Origin: Bradyrhizobium sp. sBnM-33
Lineage (GTDB): Bacteria > Pseudomonadota > Alphaproteobacteria > Rhizobiales > Xanthobacteraceae
Length of the DNA stretch: 64,000 bases
Direction of reading: 5' to 3'
Assembly: GCF_032917945.1 (NCBI RefSeq)
Contig: NZ_CP136624.1
Location: forward strand, 5,332,001-5,396,000
Both the position numbers and the translations under genes were made by a program. Positions 17,216 through 24,729 of this stretch are shown here, piece by piece; position 1 is the first letter of the stretch, and each line of letters starts with the position of its first letter. The notes under the pieces are model-generated. The model saw only the letters and a list, made by a program, of their open reading frames with translations. It was not told the DNA's origin and did no database searches.

Positions 17216-17422
17216 CTAATAGCGGCCCGAGCCCTGCTTGCTGCACGCCCAGCAGACGAACTGAGGCTCAGCGTCCGACAGCCACACATGGTCCCGCCAG
17301 CGATCGGCGTCGAGAACCGTCGAGTGGCCACAGTGAAAATCGCCGCATACCACGACACCGAATTCGCGCATCTCTTGGAATGTGATTTTCTGCGCGCGCA
17401 GCTTCGTGCCCAATTCTGCCAA
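17216..17422 (-). CDS. Zinc-ribbon-like small protein (possibly truncated)
   Basis: 68 residues. The core AQKITFQEMREFGVVVCGDF is followed by HCGHS, DADRWRDHVWLSDAEPQF and VCWACSKQ, with four cysteines and a His spaced like a small zinc site. The paralogue at 19301-19642 continues another dozen residues after the last cysteine, whereas this one stops at GSGRY. It may be C-terminally truncated. The start is a TTG without a good ribosome-binding site, inside a segment (17409-17515) repeated at 18326-18430. Confidence 0.55.
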   Translation of the reverse strand: MAELGTKLRAQKITFQEMREFGVVVCGDFHCGHSTVLDADRWRDHVWLSDAEPQFVCWACSKQGSGRY

Positions 17423-17728
17423 GAATCGAAATCAGCCTGAATAAGCCATTTAAGGGGAGTGCCCTGGCGTGGCATGGCTCTGCGCATGTCGTCCGGCAAC
17501 GTCGTGCGCAGGGCCTTCCATTGGGCGAGCACGAAGCGGGTCTTGATGCGCTGGAAGCCCGCCGGTTCACGCTAGCGGGCCTTTCCTTTGTCGGCGGCCG
17601 TACAGACGACGTTCTGATGGCGGACTATTTTGAACGTTCCCCCGGCAATGCCCCCAAAGCCCCCGCCGGGGGCCTCTGTGCGGCGGCCCCGGTGCGTTGC
17701 GTATGGCCGGGGCCGCTAACCGGTCGAT
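17423..17728. other. No intact gene; part of a dispersed repeat
   Basis: Positions 17409-17515 (CCAATTCTGCCAAGAATCG, then ATGTCGTCCGGCAACGTCGT) are a diverged copy of 18326-18430. The rest shows no supported frame. Confidence 0.5.
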
Positions 17729-17971
17729 TTAGCGCGGTATGCACATCATGGCTTGCCGACTCCATCGGTAATATGGGCCGCAAGGCGGAGATGGCTGGGA
17801 TGTGGCCGGGCACACGTTCCGAACCGGCAAACCTTGCTGCCATCCATCGCGGACACAAGCCCCTTCAGACGTGCTGCTGCACCCGACTCCACATCCGCCC
17901 CCGGCCAAAGCTGGTTCGGCAAGAGCAAAAGCTACAAAGAAGGCCCCTAAGCAAGCAAAGCGGATCATCAT
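17729..17971 (-). CDS. Secreted cysteine-rich small protein, 80 aa
   Basis: The ATG at 17971 has GAGGAA upstream. A signal peptide (LGAFFVAFALAEPALA) precedes a short cysteine-rich mature region: GGGCGVGCSSTSEGACVRDG, then NVCPATSQPSPPCGPYY and MMCIPR. Seven cysteines in fewer than 60 residues suggest disulfides in the periplasm. It resembles the Cys/Gly-rich secreted proteins of Bradyrhizobium. Function unknown. Confidence 0.6.
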   Translation of the reverse strand: MMIRFACLGAFFVAFALAEPALAGGGCGVGCSSTSEGACVRDGWQQGLPVRNVCPATSQPSPPCGPYYRWSRQAMMCIPR

Positions 17972-18083
17972 GGCGGTTCCTCGTTGTCTTGAGTGCACGG
18001 GTAAAACTGGCGCCGTGATTATCGTTCCTTGCTCTGCTCGGATCCAAGCTGCCGAGTTCCGCAACTATGGGACAGGGTATTCG

Positions 18084-18338
18084 TTGTCTCGTACGGCGAG
18101 ATTCCGGAGAAGTACCATCCCAACGGTTGCAGCTAGCGCTAAGCGCTCGACATGGCGCGTGGGCCAGAGAGTAGCCCGCAAGAATAGCGAGGAACGCGGG
18201 ACCGTCACCGAACAAGATGGTTTGATCAAAGTGAAATGGGATGGTGGTCGGACCAGCTACTTCCGGCACGCTGACGAAGCTAACGTCGAGTTGGAGGCCG
18301 CGCCCGAGCGTCAGGCACCTGAGTTGCCCAATTCTGCC
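18084..18338 (+). pseudogene. SH3-like small protein with 3' end replaced by a repeat
   Basis: The segment WRVGQRVARKNSEERGTVTE then DGLIKVKWDGGRTSYF has the rhythm of a small SH3/KOW-like barrel. The only in-frame upstream start is a TTG at 18084, with GGGACAGGG before it. After VELEAAPERQ the frame runs straight into a dispersed repeat (from 18326) and stays open to 18803 with shadow-like composition, so the native C-terminus seems lost. Coding status is tentative. Confidence 0.35.
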
Positions 18339-18622
18339 AAGAATCGGCCGCAGCCTGAATTAGCCATTCCGGTGGGTGACCGCAGTGGTACGGCCCGGCG
18401 TATGTCGTCCGGCAACGTCGTGCGTCGGGCCGCCTTGCTCACCCCGGCACTCTGTTCCACAAGGCGAAGGGTCCGGCGCCTTCTCATTCGATCGCGAGCG
18501 TGGACAACCTCATCTCTATCGAGGACCGCGATGAGCCGATGCACTGTATGCGTGGCGTCTCGTGGGCCTGGCGCGATGTATTCTCCGAGGATGCGCCTGG
18601 CATCCTCCATAGCTCGCGATAA
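18326..18622. repeat. Dispersed repeat, copy A (5'-deleted)
   Basis: Nearly identical over about 240 bases to 26010-26255 (copy B), for example CGTATGTCGTCCGGCAACGT and CTCATCTCTATCGAGGACCG. In copy A the sequence jumps from CATAGCTCGC straight to GATAACGATCGCCACG, whereas copy B keeps about 190 bases between the matching points. Copy A is therefore a deletion derivative. A more diverged copy lies at 23645-23844. Confidence 0.8.
18452..18617 (-). pseudogene. Truncated copy of the ARRILGEY small-protein gene
   Basis: This is a broken relative of the 64-residue genes at 26085-26279 and 23650-23844. It keeps MEDARRILGEYIAPGPRD through RRRTLRLVE, but the N-terminal residues (NNTDQETVLRA in the intact copy) are removed by the deletion junction near 18617. 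The stop codon has also changed: TAG in copy B is CAG here, so the frame reads on. Nonfunctional in this form, or at best an altered product. Confidence 0.7.
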
Positions 18623-18882
18623 CGATCGCCACGCCGACGATGACACTTTCCATGACGAACCTCCGTCGTTGCGCAACTGGTTTGCAGATACAGTGCAGAC
18701 AATCGGACACGGGAGGCGAACGCGTGACTGGCGTCAGTTTCTAACTGAGAACCTGGTGGCATCAAGGAGCCTCTGGATGCCTAACGCGGAATGTCCGCTC
18801 TGAAAAAATCCCCCGGCTGGTGTCGCAAAGGTGCAGGCCGGGCCTACAGCGACCCAGCACCTGCCAGACGATCGTGGGCCCC

Positions 18883-19167
18883 TCAATCGTCGTAGTAGTG
18901 GCGGCGACGCGGCCGTGGATAGTCGTCATAGTATCTGTCGCCGCGATACCTGCGGTATTGTCGCGCCGCTTGATCCCTCGGGTGAAGAGAGCCGGTCGGA
19001 TAGCACATGCCGTCGCGAGCACTGATATCCCAACCATGGCCGCACGGCGGCGGACGGACGGGCACGCGGTATTGGATTTCCTGGGCTGGCAGCTCGCTAT
19101 CGTTCAGGGGGTGAGCAGGTACTCCCAGCTGCAGCGCGAGCACCACGCTGGCAACGTTTAAGAGCAT
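18883..19167 (-). CDS. Secreted CGHG-repeat protein 3
   Basis: 94 residues. The ATG at 19167 has GGAGGG nine bases upstream. A signal peptide (LLNVASVVLALQLGVPAHP) precedes one motif unit, RPPPCGHGWDISARDGMCYP, then an Arg/Tyr/Asp-rich tail ending RRRHYYDD. It has one unit where its paralogues at 10670-11071 and 11283-11660 have two. The mature part is mostly the motif and a charged tail. Likely exported; function unknown. Confidence 0.72.
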   Translation of the reverse strand: MLLNVASVVLALQLGVPAHPLNDSELPAQEIQYRVPVRPPPCGHGWDISARDGMCYPTGSLHPRDQAARQYRRYRGDRYYDDYPRPRRRHYYDD

Positions 19168-19300
19168 TTCTAATCCCTCCGGTGAGCGGGGAAGTGCCAT
19201 CGGAGTTTATGCTTTTTCACCTGTAGGGCGGCTGAATTGGACGTTCACGCAGCATTAACACGCAGGATCAAGGCGCCAGCATCCAGCGCGCCTAGCAACC

Positions 19301-19642
19301 TCACGTTCCCATACGCGCCTGCTCAAAAAGCGGTCTGATATCCGAGCCACGGTGGCGGCATGCCTGGCGGGTGAATTTCGGTTCCAGGTCGGACAGGCGA
19401 ACGTCGTCGCCCCAGCGGCCGGCGTCGATCAAGACGGAATGCGCACACCGGCAATCGCCGCAGTAGACGATGAGCCGGGTGAGGCCAGACTCTCGCATTT
19501 CCCCGAGCGTGATTTTCTGAGCGCGCTGCATCGCCAAGCCGAGCGTTCCTTTTTGGGCCAATAGGATGCGCAAACGAGAGCGAATTGCAATTGCCAGCGC
19601 CACTGCGCGATCGAGGGCGGTATCATTCAGGCTTGTGGACAT
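19301..19642 (-). CDS. Zinc-ribbon-like small protein, 113 aa
   Basis: The start at 19642 is chosen for TTGGAGAT nine bases upstream. A helical N-terminal region (MSTSLNDTALDRAVALAIAI...) leads into the conserved core QRAQKITLGEMRESGLTRL, IVYCGDCRCAHS, GRWGDDVRLSDLEPKF and ACRHRGSDIRPLFEQARMG. Cysteines and His are placed like a small zinc site. It is a full-length paralogue of 17216-17422. A perfect palindrome (19660-19678) lies just upstream of the ribosome-binding site and may be an operator. Confidence 0.65.
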   Translation of the reverse strand: MSTSLNDTALDRAVALAIAIRSRLRILLAQKGTLGLAMQRAQKITLGEMRESGLTRLIVYCGDCRCAHSVLIDAGRWGDDVRLSDLEPKFTRQACRHRGSDIRPLFEQARMGT

Positions 19643-19659
19643 CGCGCGAATCTCCAAAA

Positions 19660-19678
19660 GTGGACACATTGTGTCCAC
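19660..19678. promoter_or_regulatory. Candidate operator palindrome
   Basis: GTGGACAC-ATT-GTGTCCAC is a perfect 8-bp inverted repeat with a 3-base spacer. It sits 18 bases upstream of the 19642 start, directly before the ribosome-binding site, where a bound repressor would block expression. The regulator is not known. Confidence 0.5.
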
Positions 19679-20028
19679 GGGGAATTTCGCGCTGATCAGC
19701 GCATTACCCGCGCCTTTCTGATTAATGTTCTCTGCGGCGTATTTTTTGCGCCAGAATTTCGGTACCCGACAGACTGGACTCTGTGTGGGGAAAAATTTGT
19801 ACAAGAGAGGTGGAGGACGGATGTACCCCTTCGCCACTGCGGTAGGGCCTCGGCGCGATCCGGGGCCTTACTTTTTGTTCCGGGATGACGAGCTTGCCAG
19901 CCCGGCCAGCGCCTCCGTCGGAGCGCCGTCGGTAGCGCCGCCCATCTTTGTAGCCTGCAGCCCGGATACCGGGCTGGACGGCCGGCTTCGGCCAAGTGGT
20001 GATTGACGGCCTCTTCTGGCGCCGTTCA
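19679..20028. other. No gene seen
   Basis: Spacer between the zinc-ribbon-like gene and the 42-residue gene. Frames here are shadow-like. It holds the inverted pair CAGCCCGGATACCGGGCTGG (about 19968-19987), which could be a hairpin. Confidence 0.4.
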
Positions 20029-20157
20029 TCAGAGGCAGCCAGTACCACCAAACATACACACTGCAATTAAGCCGATGTCCTTCCAATAGATTATGCCAAA
20101 GGTACCTAAGACTAGGACTGTTGCTCCCACTATCGCCCATCGATCGAAGGGTTTCAT
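20029..20157 (-). CDS. Small membrane protein, 42 aa
   Basis: The frame MKPFDRWAIVGATVLVLGTF continues GIIYWKDIGLIAVCMFGGTG and CL. It contains a first hydrophobic helix, a short charged turn and a second weaker one. CAGGA lies six bases upstream of the ATG. The ATG overlaps the stop of the O-antigen-ligase pseudogene (ATGA), which suggests the two were once translationally coupled. Function unknown. Confidence 0.5.
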   Translation of the reverse strand: MKPFDRWAIVGATVLVLGTFGIIYWKDIGLIAVCMFGGTGCL

Positions 20158-21198
20158 TGCTGTTCCTGAGCTACCGATCTGCGGCCGGGGCCGAAATAAC
20201 GCATGGACGGGGCTGGCTGCGAATCTTGGCGCGCATGCCGGTTGCTGGCGAGAATGCCAACGCTAGCTCCGAGCAGCAGAAACAGCTCGCCTTGCCGGCT
20301 CAACCGGCCATGCACCATCGACAGCGCGCTGGCATAGGCGAGCGGGCACAACAAAAACGCCGCGGCGGGTTCTGACGTGCGAACGGCACCAGGCGCAGCG
20401 CGGTCGCGGCCATCAACAGCGCCAGCGCGCCGCCGCCCATCCAGCCGAGTTCGATCAGGGCCTGCAGGTTGGCGTTGTGCGGCACCATGCCAAGACAAGA
20501 GCGCTGCAGGAAGCCGTCGAGGCCGACGCCGAACGGGCCGGCCTGGCGCACCAGGCCGAGGGCTTCGCCGATCAGCAATTTCCGGATTGCCAGCGAATTG
20601 TCGGTCTCGATTCCGCAGGCGGTGCGGACGTCGCTCGCTGGGACGTAGTTTGACGCGGCCGCGGCCGGCGGTATTGCCAGCGCGATCGCGCCGTCGGCGA
20701 CGGCCTGGAATTGCCGCATGAACTTGGCCGATGTCTGGTGCCGGGCGGCAAGGCCGCAAGCCGCGGCGACGACGATCGTCAGCGCCAGCACGATCGCGCC
20801 GCGGCGTTGCTGCCTGCAGCTGGTGATCGCCGCAGCGACCAGGACGGCGCCGACAGTCGCCATCAGTGCAAAACGGATCTGCGAGGCGGCGCGCGGCCAG
20901 GTAACTCGCCAACGTCAGCGCCAACGCGATCGTTTCGCTGCGCGCGGCAGGTGCGGCCGCGCTCGAGATCGCGGCGGCCGCGGCGAGCGCACCGAAAGCA
21001 AGATCGGTCATGTCGAGCCGGATCGGCTGCCGCAGCGCCAACAGCGCCCGCGCGGTGATCGAGGCGGTGATCGCGGCGCCCGTCGCCAGGCTGTTGCCGC
21101 TGGATCCGGCGAGGCCGTAGGTCAGCACCAGGATAGTCGGGCAAAAGTAGCGCGACCGCAAAGGCTGCGGCGCGTGTCGTCGGCAATACCTTGATCAT
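20154..21198 (-). pseudogene. O-antigen ligase/Wzy-like membrane protein, frameshifted
   Basis: Pieces of one hydrophobic protein are spread over three frames. The N-terminus MIKVLPTTRAAAFAVALLL breaks near 21140, continues as LTYGLAGSSGNSLATGAAIT to LASYLAARRLADP, shifts near 20870 to ALMATVGAVLVAAAI, and includes GPFGVGLDGFL and MVPHNANLQALIELGWMGG, the periplasmic-loop style of O-antigen ligases. It shifts again near 20370 to AFLLCPLAYASALSMVHG and LFLLLGASVGILAS. At least three frame changes and a shortened middle mean it is inactive. Confidence 0.75.
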
Positions 21199-21340
21199 CG
21201 ATTTTCCCCAGCGGCCCGCTGATTTTTTACGGGCGCGGGGGGCGAAATGCTAGCGGCGGTTGAGTTCCGCTGTGCAAAAAACAAGATTTCGCAACTCGGG
21301 AACCTACCGGTCAGTTTGTTTGACGGTCTCAAAGCGCTGC

Positions 21341-21450
21341 CGATTACCGAATATTCGAACGCCACGCCTTCAGGGTCATTCTCCTCAAACCATTTTCCGC
21401 GGCGTCCTCGCTCGCAAACCTTGTCACCAACTTGATTGCTTGTGCGGACA
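21341..21450 (-). pseudogene. Decayed copy of the DPEGVAFEY small-protein gene
   Basis: Minus-strand translation gives NQVGDKV, then out-of-frame sequence, then KWFEENDPEGVAFEYSV. It matches the intact 48-residue gene at 21713-21859 but contains indels near the middle and has lost the start and the VLE stop. The two lie about 270 bases apart, so this is probably an old tandem duplicate. Confidence 0.6.
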
Positions 21451-21484
21451 AGTGGAGGCTGGAGCCTGCAGGAGTGCCTCACTT

Positions 21485-21676
21485 TTAGCCGACAATCTCC
21501 CTGACCTTGATGCCGCGCAAGGCCTCGATGCAGTCAGCCACCAAATGCAAGAACTCTTGCCGCTTTATGCGCTTCACCTGACGCCCTTCCATATTAATTA
21601 GAATGAACCTCGCCATGTCGTGGGCGACTTCAAACTGCGATTTGCCGGTAACCTCAACGTCTATTCTCTCAGCCAT
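21485..21676 (-). CDS. Small hypothetical protein, 63 aa
   Basis: The ATG at 21676 has GCGGAGAGC upstream. The product (MAERIDVEVTGKSQFEVAHD ... IEALRGIKVREIVG) is a soluble, charged alpha/beta protein with a basic patch RQVKRIKRQEF. No signal, membrane segment or known motif. It stands between two copies of the DPEGVAFEY gene on the same strand. Confidence 0.6.
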   Translation of the reverse strand: MAERIDVEVTGKSQFEVAHDMARFILINMEGRQVKRIKRQEFLHLVADCIEALRGIKVREIVG

Positions 21677-21712
21677 TTCGCTCTCCGCTAGTTGAAATTG
21701 GAAGGCAGCGGT

Positions 21713-21859
21713 TCACTCCAAGACCTCATACTCAAAGGCTACGCCTTCAGGATCGTTTTCTTCGAACCATTTTTCAGCGGCGTCCACATTGGCGAACACC
21801 TTGCTGTGCTCGGGATCTCCCACCTGCTTGCTGGTGTTGACGTAAACAAAGACAGTCAC
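21713..21859 (-). CDS. DPEGVAFEY small protein, 48 aa (intact copy)
   Basis: A GTG-initiated 48-codon frame: MTVFVYVNTSKQVGDPEHSK, VFANVDAAEKWFEEND and PEGVAFEYEVLE. AAGAGAGA precedes the start. It looks like a compact soluble beta-alpha unit. Decayed relatives at 21341-21450 and 23923-23990 keep the C-terminal KWFEENDPEGVAFEYEV signature, which shows selection on that part at some time. Function unknown. Confidence 0.62.
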   Translation of the reverse strand: MTVFVYVNTSKQVGDPEHSKVFANVDAAEKWFEENDPEGVAFEYEVLE

Positions 21860-21962
21860 TGGTCTCTCTTCAGCTTGCCCTTTCCCAAGTATGATTGGTG
21901 CACAAAAAGCTCAGGGCTGGTGTTTGCCGCCTTTCCCACGTCGATGTGGGTGTTGGCTTGTA

Positions 21963-22325
21963 ATGCCTGGAATTGTAAATTTCGATGCCGCGGATCATCA
22001 CAGGATAGGCCTGGATCACGTCCGTTCCAAAGTCGAGCACATGCGCGTCCAAGTCGGAAGGCAGCGTAAGGAAATCCTCCAGCTTCAACGCGCCGGCTTA
22101 TCGACTGCAGCGGCTGAGCTTTTGCTGCAGCGGAGGTTGGCAAAGATCGAGGGCCTTTGTGACGAACGGGACCGGCTCAAGAAGGAGGAGGGCGGTCCAA
22201 CGAGGGGCGCGTGCTTGGGGGCCGGAGTTGGTGATGCGCGATCAACTGAAATGGTACGACGACAAGGCCGACAATTCGGCGTGGCTCGATGCGCTTGCCG
22301 AGTTGCGCCAGCGGGCCGCGCGTGA
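21963..22325 (+). CDS. Coiled-coil small protein, gene a, copy 1
   Basis: 120 residues from the ATG at 21963. The core VRSKVEHMRVQVGRQRKEIL continues QLQRAGLSTAAAELLLQRRL and AKIEGLCDERDRLKKEEGG, a long helical or coiled-coil segment. After that the frame encodes a basic stretch that overlaps gene b (start 22234) by about 92 bases in another reading frame. It is duplicated at 25078. No strong ribosome-binding site at this start. Function unknown. Confidence 0.5.
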   Translation: MPGIVNFDAADHHRIGLDHVRSKVEHMRVQVGRQRKEILQLQRAGLSTAAAELLLQRRLAKIEGLCDERDRLKKEEGGPTRGACLGAGVGDARSTEMVRRQGRQFGVARCACRVAPAGRA

Positions 22326-22365
22326 AGGCTACTGCTATCAGCACGTCCAGGCGATCACGGTCGCG
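22234..22365 (+). pseudogene. Gene b, copy 1 (3'-truncated)
   Basis: The start MRDQLKWYDDKADNSAWLDA and the following LAELRQRAAREGYCYQHVQA are in one frame, with GGAG upstream. Identity to copy 2 (25310-25512) ends after ATCACGGTCGCGATCG; the remaining C-terminus seen in copy 2 (DQYAEKALGNRDYFLNKPHG) is missing, and the frame runs on into the antisense of the next gene. A truncation, probably by an insertion or deletion at about 22365. Confidence 0.65.
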
Positions 22366-22408
22366 ATCGTGCGGACGGAGCTTTTCGTAATGAAAATAAT
22401 TAGAGCGA

Positions 22409-22783
22409 TCACTGGCGTGTTTGGCTCTTCTGGGATTTTGCGGAAGCTTCGGCCTTTCGTAACACGGGACGCAATTGTTCTGAATGTTCGGGATCAAGCG
22501 CATAATGCACCGGAATGCCATTGTCCCCCTGAATTGAAAGTATCACTTTGCTGCCGCCTGCCGGAGCAGCCGCCGTCACGGCTACCACCCCCGCGGCACG
22601 AACTGAGAAATGGTCGCCAATGGCTAGTTTTTGATTTTTAGCGTGAGCAACCAATTCTACAGCTCTTGCTGCCCAAAGCTCCAGCGCTTCAGGTGCAAAG
22701 CGCAGCGTTGTTGTGGATTGATCAGACGCTCGAAACTCCATTTGAATAACGGTACCGTCTGATAGCAATGAAGCTCTCGGCAT
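22409..22783 (-). CDS. Hypothetical protein, 124 aa
   Basis: A soluble protein starting MPRASLLSDGTVIQMEFRAS, with a helical middle (LELWAARAVELVAHAKNQ) and an Ala/Gly-rich strand region, ending LRPVLRKAEASAKSQKSQTR. No signal or membrane segment. The ribosome-binding site is weak. It lies convergent to the truncated gene b copy. Function not recognised; composition supports coding. Confidence 0.6.
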   Translation of the reverse strand: MPRASLLSDGTVIQMEFRASDQSTTTLRFAPEALELWAARAVELVAHAKNQKLAIGDHFSVRAAGVVAVTAAAPAGGSKVILSIQGDNGIPVHYALDPEHSEQLRPVLRKAEASAKSQKSQTRQ

Positions 22784-23057
22784 ACCGACGACATTAATTT
22801 TTTGCGAGATTGCCCTTCGCCCCTGAGGCTAGTTAAATGGCTCGCCGGTTCACGCTGGCTGCCATTTTCGTTTTTGTTTCTGGATTTGTCCTCTATCGGG
22901 CGAGGGTACTGTCCGTATTTGAGTGTCCCAAGTTGAATTTCGCGGTGTCCTAATTCGCACGCAGGCGCCGATGGCCAGTTTCCGAACAAATCTTTGTATA
23001 CGCCGAGTTCCACGCCACCGTATGTTAGAGGTGCGCCCGTGATTCCACGGAGTGCAT

Positions 23058-23246
23058 ATGAAAAAGGGCGACGTGACGTGTTCGTGCGGGGCTGGTTTCA
23101 AGCGACTTGAGCTTGCGATGGAGCCGGGCACCAAGGGCGAATACCAATGCCCCGCCTGTGGTGAGGTCATAGAGAAGCTCGACGGCAACAGGTTCGTCGC
23201 TTACCGCCTCACCGTACAGCCATCGACTAGGGCCATTCGAGATTAG
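23058..23246 (+). CDS. Small zinc-ribbon protein, 62 aa
   Basis: The ATG at 23058 has CGGAG seven bases upstream; an in-frame GTG at 23052 is less likely. MKKGDVTCSCGAGFKRLELA carries C-x-C and EYQCPACGEVIEKL carries C-x2-C, a four-cysteine zinc-ribbon arrangement. The rest (DGNRFVAYRLTVQPS) is a short strand region. Probably a small nucleic-acid or protein-binding zinc ribbon; partner unknown. Confidence 0.7.
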   Translation: MKKGDVTCSCGAGFKRLELAMEPGTKGEYQCPACGEVIEKLDGNRFVAYRLTVQPSTRAIRD

Positions 23247-23295
23247 GCCGCCTCAGATGGCAGCCTACATCTGCCAGGAAACTCGCTGCGGTGGA

Positions 23296-23537
23296 TCAAT
23301 ACCGCGGCGTGCGCGTGCCGACGGCGCCGGTGTACGGGTTCACGTTGCCGCGGGTGCCGTAGTTGTCCATCTGCGTGTTGTTGGGATTGGTCGCCCGCGA
23401 GCCGCCCACATAGGTGCCGTGGCTGTTGACGTAGGGTGACACGGCGTGGCTGCGCGAGTTCGAGCCGGTGCCGTAGAGCTGCGCCTGTGCGGCGGTGGCG
23501 GTCAGCGTCAAGGCTGCAGCCAAATGATCTGCTTCAT
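23296..23537 (-). pseudogene. Secreted Gly/Asn-rich protein with frameshift in the signal peptide
   Basis: GGAGGGACTGGGA precedes an ATG at 23537 that starts MKQII and then falls out of frame. The downstream body, LAAALTLTATAAQAQLYGTG and on to NPYTGAVGTRTPRY, is well kept in the +1 frame. Adding one T in the run ATTT would give MKQIILAAALTLTATAAQA, a perfect signal peptide. A one-base deletion is the simplest reading. Either a recent pseudogene or a sequencing error in the T run. Confidence 0.65.
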
Positions 23538-23649
23538 TCCCAGTCCCTCCCCATTGGTTTAATTTGCGCGCGGATACAACCATGTGGAGACGGCGGAGTC
23601 TATGCCAGTAGCAATACGGAGATGGGCAGTGGCTCTCCCGGGCGGGTAT

Positions 23650-23844
23650 TTATTCTACAAGGCGAAGGGTTCGGCGCCGCTTCATTCGATCAATAGCGTG
23701 GACAACCTCATCTCTATCGAGAACGGCTATCAGCCGGTGCACCGTATGCGTGGCGTCGCGCGGGCCAGGTGCAATGTACTCCCCGAGGATGCGCCTGGCA
23801 TCCTCGTTAGCCCGCAACACGGTGTCTTGATCCGGCTCGGTCAT
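23650..23844 (-). CDS. ARRILGEY small protein, 64 aa (copy C)
   Basis: MTEPDQDTVLRANEDARRIL then GEYIAPGPRDATHTVHRLIA, VLDRDEVVHAIDRMKRRRTL and RLVE. It is soluble and helical, with a strongly basic C-terminus. It matches the gene at 26085-26279 in length and nearly all residues, with more DNA divergence than copy A shows. The ATG at 23844 is the conserved start; an upstream in-frame ATG is also possible. Function unknown. Confidence 0.6.
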   Translation of the reverse strand: MTEPDQDTVLRANEDARRILGEYIAPGPRDATHTVHRLIAVLDRDEVVHAIDRMKRRRTLRLVE

Positions 23845-23922
23845 TGGTACGCGCACTACTGAGTGCGGATTCAATTGGGTTACCCTTCGATTGTTCCTAG
23901 TGGCATAGCGACTGGCGCGGGT

Positions 23923-23990
23923 TCACTCCAGAACCTCGTACTCAAACGCCACGCCTTCGGGATCGTTTTCCTCGAACCAGGTTTCCGCGG
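23923..23990 (-). pseudogene. C-terminal remnant of the DPEGVAFEY gene
   Basis: Minus-strand translation reads ETWFEENDPEGVAFEYEVLE and a stop, the last 20 residues of the intact gene at 21713-21859. Nothing upstream matches, so only the 3' end survives. Confidence 0.6.
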
Positions 23991-24030
23991 GCATCCTGAT
24001 TGGCATGCAGTGATCTAAGGCGCCAATAGT

Positions 24031-24053
24031 AAAAAGACCGCCCGAAGGCGGTC
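24031..24053 (-). terminator. Intrinsic terminator of the PEP-CTERM gene
   Basis: GACCGCC-CGAA-GGCGGTC is a perfect 7-bp stem; on the minus strand it is followed by TTTTT. It lies 32 bases after the stop of the gene at 24085. Confidence 0.82.
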
Positions 24054-24084
24054 TCTCTGTCGCTCTGATCGAGAGGTTGGGGGA

Positions 24085-24729
24085 TCAGGCAGCGGCAGCT
24101 TGATTGCGACGACGATAGGCGAGGAAGCCAACAGCAGCAAAGCCTAGGATCATCATGGCCCAGGTCGACGGCTCGGGAACGGCAGCAATGGTTGCGCTGA
24201 GGTCATCGATCGAGACATTGCCCTCGGAACCAAACGGCAGGATGCGGAAGCCGCCAATTCCATTGGTTGAGTCGACACTGTAGCGGGTGTATTTGCTATC
24301 TGCGAAATCGAAGCCGTTGTTGCTGCCGTTATCGGCCGACGGATCCTGCGGTACCACGGGTAATACCGTGCCGAACAGCGTATTGCCGTCCTTGTCGAAC
24401 ACTTCGAGCTGCTGAGCTAGACCGCTGGCGTAATTCAGCATGTCAAACGAGAAATTGGTGATGGTCGCCGCGAATGCGGCGTTGAAGAATATCTTGACCG
24501 CGTTACCATCGTTAATGTTGCCGTCATAGATGGTCAGGCCGGTCACGTTGTTGCCGCGATCGTTCGGGTTGGCGAAGAAAGGCTTGGCATTGCTATTCTG
24601 GCCAAACCAGCGGCTTTGCCAGTCGGCGAAGTTCGGACTATCGAAGCTTTCAGTGAGGACTGCGGCGTGAGCCGAACCGGCCGCGCAAACGAAGCCGAGC
24701 GTCGCCAGAAAGCGGAAAACCTTATTCAT
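24085..24729 (-). CDS. PEP-CTERM sorting-domain protein, 214 aa
   Basis: An AGGAGA ribosome-binding site precedes the ATG at 24729. A signal peptide ([20 protein letters not shown]) leads into a beta-rich extracellular region ([20 protein letters not shown] ... [20 protein letters not shown]) resembling a small jelly-roll. The tail has [20 protein letters not shown], a hydrophobic helix and the basic end YRRRNQ. It should be processed by an exosortase encoded elsewhere. A good terminator follows. Confidence 0.87.
   Translation of the reverse strand: MNKVFRFLATLGFVCAAGSAHAAVLTESFDSPNFADWQSRWFGQNSNAKPFFANPNDRGNNVTGLTIYDGNINDGNAVKIFFNAAFAATITNFSFDMLNYASGLAQQLEVFDKDGNTLFGTVLPVVPQDPSADNGSNNGFDFADSKYTRYSVDSTNGIGGFRILPFGSEGNVSIDDLSATIAAVPEPSTWAMMILGFAAVGFLAYRRRNQAAAA

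Noticed and set aside
10670..19167. CGHG motif proteins as a known GCG_CRPN-type family
   Set aside because: The spacing and residues (CGHG, RDG, CYP) differ from what I recall of that family, so no assignment was made.
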